NCBI GenBank assembly: GCA_023390655.1
Contig: JAEWCL010000006.1
Location: 124,001 to 188,000 of the forward strand
Source: Bacillota bacterium
Lineage (GTDB): Bacteria; Bacillota; Clostridia; Christensenellales; CAG-138
DNA: 64,000 bases
Reading direction: 5' to 3'
In this document: positions 8,801 through 17,595 of the stretch, piece by piece
How positions within the stretch are numbered: position 1 is the stretch's first letter
Layout of the letters: the number at the start of each line of letters is the position of its first letter
Notes under the pieces: model-generated
What the model was told of the DNA's origin: nothing
Database searches by the model: none
Seen by the model: only the letters and a program-made list of their open reading frames with translations
Program-made: the position numbers and the translations under genes

Positions 8801-9875
8801 TCGGCACCTTCAACACCACATAATCAAGCGTTGGCTCAAAGCAGGCGCACGTCTTGCCCGTGATGTCGTTCTGGATTTCATCCAGCGTGTAGCCCAAGGC
8901 GATCTTCGTCGCCACCTTGGCAATGGGGTAGCCCGTCGCCTTGCTCGCCAAGGCCGAGGAGCGCGACACGCGCGGGTTGACCTCGATCACCGCGTATTCA
9001 AAGCTATCCGGGTTCAGGGCAAACTGGCAGTTGCAGCCGCCCTCGATTTTAAGTGCCCGGATAATGGAGAGCGACGCGCTTCGAAGTAGTTGGTATTCTT
9101 TATCCGAAAGCGTGACGGCGGGGGCGATGACGATGCTGTCCCCCGTGTGCACGCCCACCGGATCAAAATTCTCCATGGAGCAGACGGCGATGCAGCTGTC
9201 GCTGCCGTCCCGCATGATCTCGAATTCGATCTCCTTCCAGCCGTAGATATATTTCTCCACTAGGATCTGCGTAATGGGGGAAAGCAGCAGGCCGTTTGCG
9301 GCAATGGTTTTCAATTCTTCCTCCGCGTACGCCACGCCGCCGCCAGCACCCCCCAGCGTGAACGCCGGGCGGATGATAACGGGGTAGCCGATGCGAGCGG
9401 CAATCGTCGCCGCGGTCTCCACGTCGTTTGCGATTTCGGAGGGGATGACAGGTTGGCCGATACTCTGCATGGTATCCTTAAACAGTTGCCGGTCCTCCGC
9501 TTTGTCAATCGCCTCCGCGTTGGTGCCCAGGAGCCGCACGCCCATGCGGGATAAATACCCTTCCTTATGGAGCTGCATGGCAAGCGTGAGCCCCGTCTGT
9601 CCGCCCAAGGAGGCCAGGAGGCTGTCCGGCCGTTCTTTTTCGATGATGCGCTTTAACGTTGTGACAGTGAGCGGCTCCAGATAGATTTCGTCAGCTAAAG
9701 TCTTGTCCGTCATGATGGTGGCGGGGTTGGAGTTAACAAGAACCACGTTGACACCCGCGTCCTTTAACACGCTGCAGGCCTGCGCGCCCGCGTAATCAAA
9801 CTCGGCCGCCTGGCCGATCACGATCGGCCCCGAGCCGATCATCAGCACTTTTTTGATGCTTTCGTTTAAAGGCAT
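5841..9875 (-). CDS. carB-dapF: fused carbamoyl-phosphate synthase large chain / diaminopimelate epimerase-like protein
   Basis: One uninterrupted 1344-residue frame. Residues 1 to about 1060 are a complete CarB: two ATP-grasp halves (the second begins near RIIVLGSGPIRIGQG) and the MGS-like allosteric domain ending TELVDINHMR, the normal CarB C-terminus. Residues 1067-1344 are a DapF homologue (KMQGTGND, SDRHFGIGGEG, WERGNGETWACGTGACA). CarB makes carbamoyl phosphate for arginine and pyrimidines; DapF interconverts LL- and meso-diaminopimelate. The second catalytic Cys of DapF (ACGTG, about residue 1287) is kept, but the first, normally in a CGNG motif, is Ala here (MAGNS, about residues 1137-1141), so epimerase activity is uncertain. 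No ribosome binding site precedes the internal Met at the junction. The gene overlaps carA by 10 bases. Confidence 0.93.
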   Translation of the reverse strand: MPLNESIKKVLMIGSGPIVIGQAAEFDYAGAQACSVLKDAGVNVVLVNSNPATIMTDKTLADEIYLEPLTVTTLKRIIEKERPDSLLASLGGQTGLTLAMQLHKEGYLSRMGVRLLGTNAEAIDKAEDRQLFKDTMQSIGQPVIPSEIANDVETAATIAARIGYPVIIRPAFTLGGAGGGVAYAEEELKTIAANGLLLSPITQILVEKYIYGWKEIEFEIMRDGSDSCIAVCSMENFDPVGVHTGDSIVIAPAVTLSDKEYQLLRSASLSIIRALKIEGGCNCQFALNPDSFEYAVIEVNPRVSRSSALASKATGYPIAKVATKIALGYTLDEIQNDITGKTCACFEPTLDYVVLKVPKWPFDKFVHASRRLGTQMKATGEVMAIAPSFEMAVMKAVRGAEILLDTLNLPSLAGADIRERLKIADDQRLFTVFAALKEGIGVDEIFGITKIDRWFLYKLKRLADFELSIAGIPLDAQTYLTAKRLGYTDKALLRLTGQPLPRHRNAVYKMVDTCGAEFDAQTPYFYSTYDDTCESRAVPRGEKPRIIVLGSGPIRIGQGIEFDYSSVHCVRTLRALGYEVTLINNNPETVSTDFSTADRLYFEPLTEEDVLHVIEVEAPIGVVVAFGGQTAIKLTSFLSEHNIPILGTSAESIDTAEDRERFDALLERFGFKRPAGIGVKTMEEAVRAAERLQYPVLVRPSYVIGGQNMTIAYAEEDVRAYMSLILAQGIDSPVLVDKYMMGTELEVDVISDGCDVLIPGIMQHIERAGVHSGDSIAVYPPYNVSDTMLATIIDCSEKLALALGTKGLVNIQYLIYHNEPYVIEVNPRASRTIPYISKVTGVPMVELATKVMVDCRLKDLGYGTGLYKTPPYVAVKVPVFSFEKLSDVNAALGPEMKSTGEVLGVGKTLEEALYKGLLSAGFRIPSSAYERRGGVFISVNKQDRFEILPLAKSLNDLSMQLYATPGTARDIEHLGIDVERVNPLCVDDGILDLLESGKLSYIVFTGNGEKAEVQDYIRLHRRALQLGVAVLTSLDTANALASIIASRFNEHNTELVDINHMRASRQKLHFYKMQGTGNDCIVLDNREGTLTCPESLAIRHSDRHFGIGGEGLILIERSTVADAKIRMFNQDGSEGQMAGNSIRCVGKLLYDQGIVKKERLSIETPSGIRQLRLYLFDGKVRSVEVDMGKASLDPASLPAHFPGDGVINVPFFVAGKTWNITLVSVGNPHCVVFCERVDAIDIGRVGPQFEHASPFPERTNTEFVRVVNRRTLKMRVWERGNGETWACGTGACAAVVAAVENGYCEKNADITVKLAGGDLVVKYTGEAVYLTGNASLVYEGDVEY

Positions 9876-10945
9876 ACGTTCCCTCCCATCAGGTCAAAGA
9901 AGCGGTCGAACAGAAACGCGGTATCCTGCGGGCCTGCGCAGGCTTCCGGGTGGAACTGTACCGAAAACGCACCGATATCCGGGTAATCCACGCCCTCGCA
10001 GGTCAGGTCGTTCGCGTTGTGCAGCCTGAGCTTTGCGCCGCAGTGCGCAAGGCTATCGCTGACCACGGCGTAGCCGTGGTTCTGGCTGGTGATATAGACG
10101 CGGCCCGTTTCCACATCCCGCACGGGCTGGTTCGCGCCACGGTGGCCGTACTTGAGCTTGGTGGTTTGTCCTCCGCTTGCCAGCGCTAAAAGCTGGTGCC
10201 CCAGGCAGATGCCGAATATCGGCACGCGCCCTAATAGCTTCTTGATTTCGCGGATGATGCCCACATTTTCCGCGGGATCGCCAGGCCCGTTGCTTAACAT
10301 CACGCCGTCGGGCTTGTAAGAAAGCAGCGTTTCCGCCGCGGTATCATAGGGCAGCACCAGCACCTCGCACCCCCGCCCGCACAGCTCCCGCACGATGTTG
10401 CGCTTCGCCCCGCAATCGAGCAACGCCACGCGGCAGCGCTTTTCGCCCACGGCGGGGTAGAACTGCGGGGATGTCCCGCTCACGGAGGCGACGGCGTTTT
10501 CAATTACGAACTCCGAAAGCCCTTGAAAGTTTGTTTTTGTCACCTCGTCCACAATCCGCGCGTTCATTACGCCGGTTTCGCGGATGATTTTTGTGATCTC
10601 GCGCGTGTCCACATCGGTTAGGCCGGGGATGTTCTGTTCCTTCAAAAACGCGTCCACCGTGCCGCCCGCGCGGAAATTGCTTGGCGCTTCGCACCATTCA
10701 CGTACGATATAGGCGGTGACAAAGCTTTTTCGGCTTTCCATGTCCGCTTGGATCATGCCGTAGTTGCCAATGAGCGGGAACGTCTGTAAGACAATCTGCC
10801 CATAATAGCTCGGGTCGCTGAGCGTTTCCACATAGCCGCACATGCCGGTGGTGAACACCAGTTCGCCGGTGGGGGAGCCCAAAGCGCCAAAGCGTTTGCC
10901 CCTGAACGCCTGGCCGTTGGATAGTACAAGATAAGCCGTCTGCAT
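9866..10945 (-). CDS. carA: carbamoyl-phosphate synthase small chain (glutaminase)
   Basis: Hydrolyses glutamine and passes ammonia to CarB. The 359-residue protein has the N-terminal CPSase small-chain domain and a C-terminal class I glutamine amidotransferase domain with the nucleophile in GICLGHQLLA and the catalytic His/Glu in FHPEACAGP. GGAGG lies 5 bases before the ATG. It overlaps carB by 10 bases, which implies translational coupling. A terminator at about 11022-11063 separates it from argF, so a promoter in the A/T-rich 75 bases upstream or read-through from argF is needed. Confidence 0.96.
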   Translation of the reverse strand: MQTAYLVLSNGQAFRGKRFGALGSPTGELVFTTGMCGYVETLSDPSYYGQIVLQTFPLIGNYGMIQADMESRKSFVTAYIVREWCEAPSNFRAGGTVDAFLKEQNIPGLTDVDTREITKIIRETGVMNARIVDEVTKTNFQGLSEFVIENAVASVSGTSPQFYPAVGEKRCRVALLDCGAKRNIVRELCGRGCEVLVLPYDTAAETLLSYKPDGVMLSNGPGDPAENVGIIREIKKLLGRVPIFGICLGHQLLALASGGQTTKLKYGHRGANQPVRDVETGRVYITSQNHGYAVVSDSLAHCGAKLRLHNANDLTCEGVDYPDIGAFSVQFHPEACAGPQDTAFLFDRFFDLMGGNVCL

Positions 10946-11021
10946 GGGTACCTCCGTTCCAATTTTACGTAGCTAAAAAATCATTTTTTTATAGGTGTAA
11001 TTTTTTTAAGAGGGATAGAAA

Positions 11022-11063
11022 AAGCGGAACGGGAAGCATTTTCCCGTTCCGCTTTCATTCTTT
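11022..11063 (-). terminator. terminator after argF
   Basis: A 15-bp stem (AAAGCGGAACGGGAA and complement) with a short loop, followed on the minus strand by TTTTTC, lies 10 bases after the argF stop. It either ends the arg operon before carA or acts as a partial terminator within one long arg-car unit. Confidence 0.85.
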
Positions 11064-11072
11064 TCATGGCCG

Positions 11073-11984
11073 TTACTCCGCTTTTCCAAGGAGCTTGACG
11101 AGCACGGCTTTCTGCGCGTGCAGGCGGTTTTCCGCCTCGTCGAATATCTCACCGGCGTGCGCCTCGAATACGGCAGTGGTGATTTCTTCTTCCCGGTGCG
11201 CCGGGAGGCAATGGAGCACAATGGCGTCGGGTTTTGCCGCTCCCATCACCGCATCGTTGATCTGGAAGTCCTTGAATGCCGCCTTGCGTTTTTCCGCCTC
11301 GCCTTCCTGGCCCATGGAGGCCCAGACGTCGGTATAAAGAACGTCGGCGTCCTTCGCAGCGGCAAGCACATCCGTGGTGCAGATGAATGTCCCGTTGGCT
11401 TTTGCCCAGGCCATGATATCCGCATCCGGTTGATATTCTTCCGGGCAGGCGATGGCGACTTCCATGCCCATTTTGATACCGCCGACGATGAGGGAATTCG
11501 CCATATTGTTGCCGTCGCCGATGAAACTAAGCTTCAGGCCCTTGAACGTGCCCTTGTATTCGCGCACCGTCATCAGGTCCGCAAGCACCTGGCAGGGATG
11601 CGCGTAATCGGTCAGGCCGTTGATGACGGGGATGGAGCCGTATTTCGCCAAATCCTCGACTTCCTGCTGCTTGTATGTGCGGATCATGATGCCGTCCACA
11701 TACCGGGAAAGTACCCTCGCCGTATCCTGCACGGGTTCGCCGCGGCCAATCTGCAGATCGTTCGCGGAAAGGAACAGGGCGCTGCCGCCCAGCTGGTACA
11801 TGCCCACTTCAAACGAAACGCGTGTGCGCGTGGAGGATTTCTGGAAGATCATGCCCAATGTCTTCCCCGCAAGGTGATGGTGGACGATGCCGTTTTTGCT
11901 TTCATACTTCAACTGGTCGGCAAGGTTTAAGATATCCGTGATTTCCTGCGGGGTCAGGTCGGAAAGTTTGGTGAGGTGCTTCAT
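11073..11984 (-). CDS. argF: ornithine carbamoyltransferase
   Basis: Catalyses ornithine plus carbamoyl phosphate to citrulline. The carbamoyl-phosphate loop STRTR is at residues 51-55 and the ornithine-binding HCLPAHR motif at 258-264; the length of 303 is standard for the anabolic enzyme. The start overlaps the argD stop by 4 bases (ATGA), and AAGGAGGAG stands upstream. A catabolic role is unlikely because the gene sits at the end of a biosynthetic operon. Confidence 0.96.
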   Translation of the reverse strand: MKHLTKLSDLTPQEITDILNLADQLKYESKNGIVHHHLAGKTLGMIFQKSSTRTRVSFEVGMYQLGGSALFLSANDLQIGRGEPVQDTARVLSRYVDGIMIRTYKQQEVEDLAKYGSIPVINGLTDYAHPCQVLADLMTVREYKGTFKGLKLSFIGDGNNMANSLIVGGIKMGMEVAIACPEEYQPDADIMAWAKANGTFICTTDVLAAAKDADVLYTDVWASMGQEGEAEKRKAAFKDFQINDAVMGAAKPDAIVLHCLPAHREEEITTAVFEAHAGEIFDEAENRLHAQKAVLVKLLGKAE

Positions 11985-13147
11985 TGTTCGATCTCCTCCT
12001 TCAATATGGCGATGGCCTCTTTGAGCAGCGGCATTGGGATATTAAGCGGCGGCAAAAGCCGGATTTTATTCTTTGCGGTCAGTACGATCACTCCGCGATC
12101 TAAGCAGCCAAGCAAAATGTCCTTTGCGGGCCGCACGGTTTCGATCCCCAGCATCAGGCCCACACCGCTTACGGATACAACGCCCTTTGATGCGCCGAGC
12201 GTTTCCTTGATGTACGCGCCCTTTTCCTGCACCTCCTGCATAAGCTCCCCGGTCAAACGGCTGACAATGGAGCGTGCACCTGCGGCGCAGACCGGATTGC
12301 CGCCAAACGTGGAGCCATGGCTCCCGGCTGTCAGTGTGAACATGGTCTTTTCCCCAAACAGTGTCGCGCCCATCGGCAATCCGCCCGCCAGGCCTTTGGC
12401 GGTGGATACGATATCGGGTTTGATCCCGTAATGCATGTAGCAATAGAGTGCGCCCGTGCGCCCGTTGCCCGTCTGCACCTCGTCGATCAGGAGCAGCACA
12501 TCCTGCTTTTCGCACAGTGCTGCCACCTCGCGCACATACTCGGCATCCAATACGTTCACGCCGCCTTCGCCCTGGATGAGTTCCATCATGACAGCGGCGA
12601 CATCGTCCGCTTCCAACGCCAGCTTCATATCGTCAATATCGTTGGCCGCTACATGCACAAACCCCGGCGTAAACGGGCCGAAATCCTTGTGGAGGCTTTC
12701 CTGCCCCGTAGCCGAAAGCGTGGTGAGCGTGCGGCCGTGGAAGCTGTTCCACAGCGTAATGATATTGGGCCGCGCCACCGGGCCGTATTTGTCGCTTGCG
12801 TACTTGCGCGCCGCCTTGATGGCGCACTCGTTCGCTTCCGCGCCCGAGTTTGAGAAGAACACCTTCTTCAGCCCTGTCCGTTCGCATAGTACCTTGGCAA
12901 GCTCGGACTGCGGCTGGGTGTAATAATAGTTGGACACATGCTGCAGTTGATCCACCTGTGCCTTCACCGCATCCGCCCACGCGTCGTCCGCGATGCCGAA
13001 CGCGTTCACCGCAATGCCGCCGCCCAAATCGATATAGCGCTTGCCCGCCTCGTCGTACAGCTCCGCACCCTTGCCGCTGATGAACGCGACGTCCTGCCTG
13101 CCGTATGTGCCGGCGATAAAGGTTTGATCCAGTTGTTTGATGGTCAT
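11981..13147 (-). CDS. argD: acetylornithine aminotransferase
   Basis: PLP enzyme that converts N-acetylglutamate semialdehyde to N-acetylornithine. Class III aminotransferase motifs are present: NSGAEANECAIKAARK, the FHGRT segment, LLIDEVQTGNGRTG and the PLP-lysine region STAKGLAGGLPMGA. The frame stays open to 13234, but the extra N-terminus is translated intergenic repeat; ATG at 13147 has GGAGG 8 bases upstream and gives a normal 388 residues. It overlaps argF by 4 bases. Confidence 0.95.
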   Translation of the reverse strand: MTIKQLDQTFIAGTYGRQDVAFISGKGAELYDEAGKRYIDLGGGIAVNAFGIADDAWADAVKAQVDQLQHVSNYYYTQPQSELAKVLCERTGLKKVFFSNSGAEANECAIKAARKYASDKYGPVARPNIITLWNSFHGRTLTTLSATGQESLHKDFGPFTPGFVHVAANDIDDMKLALEADDVAAVMMELIQGEGGVNVLDAEYVREVAALCEKQDVLLLIDEVQTGNGRTGALYCYMHYGIKPDIVSTAKGLAGGLPMGATLFGEKTMFTLTAGSHGSTFGGNPVCAAGARSIVSRLTGELMQEVQEKGAYIKETLGASKGVVSVSGVGLMLGIETVRPAKDILLGCLDRGVIVLTAKNKIRLLPPLNIPMPLLKEAIAILKEEIEQ

Positions 13148-13178
13148 CTTACATGCCTCCTTTACCGGGGAAGATACG

Positions 13179-13234
13179 TTGGAGGCTCTGCCTCCAAACC
13201 TCCGCCAAAGGGACACGTCCCTTTGGAATCCCAA
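13179..13234. repeat. intergenic palindromic repeat, copy 1
   Basis: Two adjoining hairpins (TTGGAGGCTCTGCCTCCAA, then AAAGGGACACGTCCCTTT) separated by CCTCCGCC lie in the argB-argD gap. The same frame appears in extended form at 15372-15507 between argC and argJ. The layout resembles dispersed palindromic intergenic repeats known from many clostridial genomes; it may stabilise mRNA segments. Confidence 0.7.
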
Positions 13235-13252
13235 CGCTTCTTAGCCTATTGC

Positions 13253-14107
13253 TTACTTAAACATCGTACCCACGCCCTCGTCCGTCAGCACCTCGATGAG
13301 GATGGAGTGGGGAACGCGCCCGTCGATGATGAACACCTTCTTTACCCCGCGCCGGATGGCGTCGATACAGCAGTCCACCTTGGGGATCATGCCGCCGGAG
13401 ATCACGCCTTCCCGCACAAGCTGCGGCGCTTCGCTCACGGGGATTTCGGAGATGAGCGTGCTGGGGTCGTTCATATCCCGGAGGATACCGTGCGTATCCG
13501 TCATGGAAATAAAGCTTTCCGCCTTCAGGCACCCCGCGATACGGGCCGCCGCGGTATCCGCGTTGATGTTGTAGGTATTGCCCTTGTCGTCGCACCCCAC
13601 GGTGGAGATGACGGGGATATACCCTTTTTCCAGCAGATCGTGGATGGGCTGGGTATTGACGCTGACGATCTCGCCCACATAGCCGAGCGTCTCGTCAAAC
13701 GGCTTGGCGTTTAAAATGCGGCAGTCCATGCCCGAAAGGCCAATGGCTTTTCCGCCGATGCTGTCGATGAGCGCCACCAGGTCCTTGTTGATCTTGCCTG
13801 CGAGCACCATCTGCACGATTTCCGCGGTTTCCTTGTCCGTCACGCGAAGCCCGCCCACAAACTCGCTTTTTTTCCCCACGCGCTTGAGCATATCGGAAAT
13901 TTCCGGCCCGCCGCCGTGAATTAAGACCACCTTGATGCCGATGAGGGAAAGGAGCACGATATCCCCCATGACGGCTTTTTTGAGTTCTTCACTGACCATG
14001 GCGTTGCCGCCGTATTTGACAACGATGATCTTGCTGTTGTATTTCTGGATATAGGGCAGCGCCTGGATAAGCACCTCTGCCCGCTGGGCGTTTGTAATGT
14101 TTTTCAT
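13253..14107 (-). CDS. argB: acetylglutamate kinase
   Basis: Phosphorylates N-acetylglutamate in the second step of cyclic arginine synthesis. The amino acid kinase fold is shown by VVKYGGNAM (residues 29-37, phosphate-binding Lys31) and by LIHGGGPEISDML. The 284-residue length is typical. AAGGGA stands 7 bases before the ATG, 17 bases after the argJ stop. It is probably feedback-inhibited by arginine, as in other cyclic pathways, but I did not identify a diagnostic N-terminal helix. Confidence 0.96.
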   Translation of the reverse strand: MKNITNAQRAEVLIQALPYIQKYNSKIIVVKYGGNAMVSEELKKAVMGDIVLLSLIGIKVVLIHGGGPEISDMLKRVGKKSEFVGGLRVTDKETAEIVQMVLAGKINKDLVALIDSIGGKAIGLSGMDCRILNAKPFDETLGYVGEIVSVNTQPIHDLLEKGYIPVISTVGCDDKGNTYNINADTAAARIAGCLKAESFISMTDTHGILRDMNDPSTLISEIPVSEAPQLVREGVISGGMIPKVDCCIDAIRRGVKKVFIIDGRVPHSILIEVLTDEGVGTMFK

Positions 14108-14124
14108 GCCGATCCCTTCAACTC

Positions 14125-15339
<1,215 letters not shown>

Positions 15340-15371
15340 AGCGTTCTCCAAATCATTATTATCAGCGGATA

Positions 15372-15507
15372 TTGGAGGCGCTGCCTCCAAGCCTCCGCCC
15401 AAGGGACTAATGAGGTACCCAGGGTTCTAAAACCAATTCACCGGATTGGTTTTTGCCCTTTGGGTACCGAACCCGCTTTCCTTCAGAAAGCTCCTTTGGA
15501 ATCCCAA
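15372..15507. repeat. intergenic palindromic repeat, copy 2 with insertion
   Basis: The outer parts match copy 1 at 13179-13234 (TTGGAGGC-CTGCCTCCAA, then CTTTGGAATCCCAA). The second hairpin is split by about 80 bases that hold nested inverted repeats (GGTACCCAGGG with CCCTTTGGGTACC, and AAAACCAAT with ATTGGTTTT). It lies between argC and argJ. Confidence 0.65.
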
Positions 15508-15568
15508 ACATTAACTGTTGCGCTTTCTGTTGCTTCTTTTTCTTTCGTGGAAGAAAAGGAGCGTATTT

Positions 15569-16504
15569 TTATAGCGTCAATCCGTCGGTCTCCTCGCGCC
15601 CGAACATCAGGTTCATGCACTGGATGGCGGCGCCCGAAGCCCCTTTGCCCAAGTTGTCGTATCGGGCAAGTAATGTCATGCGTTCCTCGTTGCCCGCAAC
15701 CATCAGCTCCATCGTATCCTTGCCGGCAAGCGCGTTTGCGGCATGCATCTGGTTTTCCGCCGCATAGGGGAGAACGTTTATCAGCCTGCTGCCCGCATAG
15801 TGCGCTGCGTAGACTTCTGTGAGTTCTTCCGGCCGCAGCCGTTTTAACAGCATACTTCGGTGCAGCGGTATGTTTACAAGCATGCCCGCATAAAAATCCG
15901 CAACCACAGGGGTGAATACGGGAGGAAAGGCCGTGCCCGCATATTGTTGCATTTCGGGCAAGTGCTTGTGCGTTTGCAGTGTGGCGTACTGGCGCGGCGC
16001 GTCGAGCGCAATGGCCCGCTCTTCACCCTCATATTCTGCAATCATCTTCTTGCCGCCGCCGCTGTAACCGGTGAGCGAGAAGCAGCCAAGCGGCGCTTCG
16101 GGAGAGAGGATGCCGGCGGAGATCAAAGGATACACCAGCGCGATAAATCCGCTTGCGTGGCAGCCGGGTACCGCAACGCGGGAGCCGCAGGCGATGCCCG
16201 CACGGTGGGCAAACGAGAGCTCCGGAAATCCGTAGCGCCAGCCGTTTGCAACGCGGTGCGCGGTGGAAGCGTCTATGATCCTTGCGCAGCTTCCCTGTGC
16301 GAGGGATACGGATTCGCGCGCAGCCTCGTCCGGCAGGCATAAAAATGCAAGATCGGCCTCATGGAGAAGCGCCTGGCGCGCCTTGGGGTCCTTGCGCCGC
16401 GCCTCGTCCAGAGTAAACAGTTCGATGCCGGAAAGCGCGCGCAAACGCTCATAAATCCGGAGCCCTGTCGTGCCTTCCCCCCCATCGATAAACACCCGCT
16501 GCAT
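15569..16504 (-). CDS. argC: N-acetyl-gamma-glutamyl-phosphate reductase (short type)
   Basis: NADPH-dependent reductase for the third step of arginine synthesis. The N-terminal nucleotide-binding motif (FIDGGEGTTGLRIYERL) and the active-site Cys115 in VPGCHASGF are present. At 311 residues with this N-terminus it belongs to the short type 2 AGPR subgroup rather than the longer E. coli type. It is the first gene of the arg operon; AAAGGAG stands 6 bases before the ATG. Confidence 0.94.
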   Translation of the reverse strand: MQRVFIDGGEGTTGLRIYERLRALSGIELFTLDEARRKDPKARQALLHEADLAFLCLPDEAARESVSLAQGSCARIIDASTAHRVANGWRYGFPELSFAHRAGIACGSRVAVPGCHASGFIALVYPLISAGILSPEAPLGCFSLTGYSGGGKKMIAEYEGEERAIALDAPRQYATLQTHKHLPEMQQYAGTAFPPVFTPVVADFYAGMLVNIPLHRSMLLKRLRPEELTEVYAAHYAGSRLINVLPYAAENQMHAANALAGKDTMELMVAGNEERMTLLARYDNLGKGASGAAIQCMNLMFGREETDGLTL

Positions 16505-16526
16505 GGCATACTCCTTTATCGAATAT

Positions 16527-16590
16527 TACTCATAATTATACATTCAAAACGCGTGATGTCAACAATAATTTGAATAATTATTTATTGTTT
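16527..16590 (-). promoter_or_regulatory. arg operon promoter with two ArgR/AhrC-type boxes
   Basis: On the minus strand a perfect -35 TTGACA (16557-16562) and -10 TATAAT (16535-16540) are 16 bases apart. Two A/T-rich sites resemble ARG boxes: one over the -10 (16531-16549, TTTGAATG-TATAATTATG on the minus strand) and one upstream of the -35 (16569-16586, TTTGAATAATTATTTATT). Each has a good TGAAT half and a degenerate second half. This fits repression by ArgR/AhrC with arginine, though the regulator gene is not in the window. Confidence 0.75.
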
Positions 16591-16620
16591 GTGTATTTTA
16601 TACATTGCCAAAATGAAAAC

Positions 16621-16652
16621 AGGGCACCGCACTTTTCTTGTGCGGTGCCCCA
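16621..16652 (-). terminator. terminator after the nitroreductase gene
   Basis: Stem GGGCACCGCAC/GTGCGGTGCCC with a short loop lies 12 bases past the nitroreductase stop and is followed on the minus strand by TGTTTTCATTTT. It insulates the arg promoter region from upstream transcription. Confidence 0.8.
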
Positions 16653-16664
16653 TACTGTTTTTGA

Positions 16665-17393
16665 TTATTGTGAAAACGCCTTCAAATATTCCGCTACGGA
16701 GCGCGTCATCTCTTTTGAAAAATCGGAATTGTATTTGCGGGTACAGAAGGCGTTGAGCCATTCGCCAAAATCCTGATGTCCCGCATGCTTTTTGAGCATC
16801 TCCGGGAATGCGGCAGGGTCTATGCGGCGGTACGCGTTTTCATGGACGATGTCCGTCAGCTCACAGCGTTCGGGCTTTTTGCGCGCTTTCTGCTGTGCGG
16901 TGGGGTAGCCGAATACCAGCATCGCGGCGGGAAAGACATAAGGGGGAAGGGAGAGCAATTTCCGGTGCTCCTCGCAGCATTCCATAATATCGCCGATATA
17001 GCAGGAACCAAGTCCAAAGCTTTCCGCCGCGGTTACGGCGTTTTGTGCTGCAATGGTGCAATCGGATACGGCAAGCAGCAAATCCCCCACGCCGGGCTGG
17101 CGCGGGCTGCAGGAAAACGCCTCGTACGCATCATACCATTTCTGGCAGTCCGCTAAGAAGATAAGCACCATCGGCGCTTTTGCGATAAACGGCTGGTTGT
17201 CGCAAGTAACGGCCAGGCGGTCCTTGATGGCCTGATCCGTAACGTCAAGAATGGTATACAGCTGCTGGTTGCCGGCGCTTGGCGCGGCCATAGCGGCAAG
17301 CAGGATTTCGCGTTTGATGGAAGCGGGGACTTCCCGGTCCTCAAACACGCGGACAGATTTGCGGCTGTGCAGGCTTTTGACGATCTCGTTCAT
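16665..17393 (-). CDS. nitroreductase-family flavoprotein
   Basis: A 242-residue FMN-dependent oxidoreductase. The FMN-binding pattern is visible at HSRKSVRVFEDREVP near the N-terminus, AAPSAGNQQ, and the C-terminal VFGYPTAQQKARKKPER. Family members reduce nitroaromatics, quinones or flavins using NAD(P)H. It is a single-gene unit between the met and arg operons; its physiological substrate is unknown. Confidence 0.85.
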   Translation of the reverse strand: MNEIVKSLHSRKSVRVFEDREVPASIKREILLAAMAAPSAGNQQLYTILDVTDQAIKDRLAVTCDNQPFIAKAPMVLIFLADCQKWYDAYEAFSCSPRQPGVGDLLLAVSDCTIAAQNAVTAAESFGLGSCYIGDIMECCEEHRKLLSLPPYVFPAAMLVFGYPTAQQKARKKPERCELTDIVHENAYRRIDPAAFPEMLKKHAGHQDFGEWLNAFCTRKYNSDFSKEMTRSVAEYLKAFSQ

Positions 17394-17420
17394 ACATGCT
17401 CCTGTGTGTTGCTGTTTTAA

Positions 17421-17590
17421 GGCTTAGGGGCTGTTTGGAAACCAAGGCAATTGTCTATTTTGCAAAAAAATGGGCTGCAACATCGTTAAAAATCCTCGAA
17501 ATACCTCCAGTATTCCTGTGGTTTTTGCCTTGTTTCGCACCGTTTTTTCTCAAAATATCCTGCATGCTTGCGTTTTCAAACACGCCTTAG
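17421..17590. mobile_element. MITE-like element
   Basis: A non-coding block of about 170 bases fills the gap between metH and the nitroreductase gene. Its ends form imperfect terminal inverted repeats of about 19 bases: CTTAGGGGCTGTTTGGAAAC at the left and, as reverse complement of the right end, CTAAGGCGTGTTTGAAAAC. The interior is A/T-richer than its surroundings. No transposase is encoded. I saw no second copy in the window, so the call rests on the inverted ends. Confidence 0.45.
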
Positions 17591-17595
17591 TATGT

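Noticed and set aside
5841..9875. CarB-DapF junction as an annotation artefact with two separate genes
   Set aside because: There is no stop codon, frameshift or internal ribosome site at the junction; the frame is continuous.
13148..13234. N-terminal extension of argD
   Set aside because: The extra codons come from the intergenic repeat; a strong ribosome site sits before the ATG at 13147.
15340..15402. N-terminal extension of argJ
   Set aside because: It also translates repeat DNA; ATG 15339 has GGAG at the right distance and yields the usual length.
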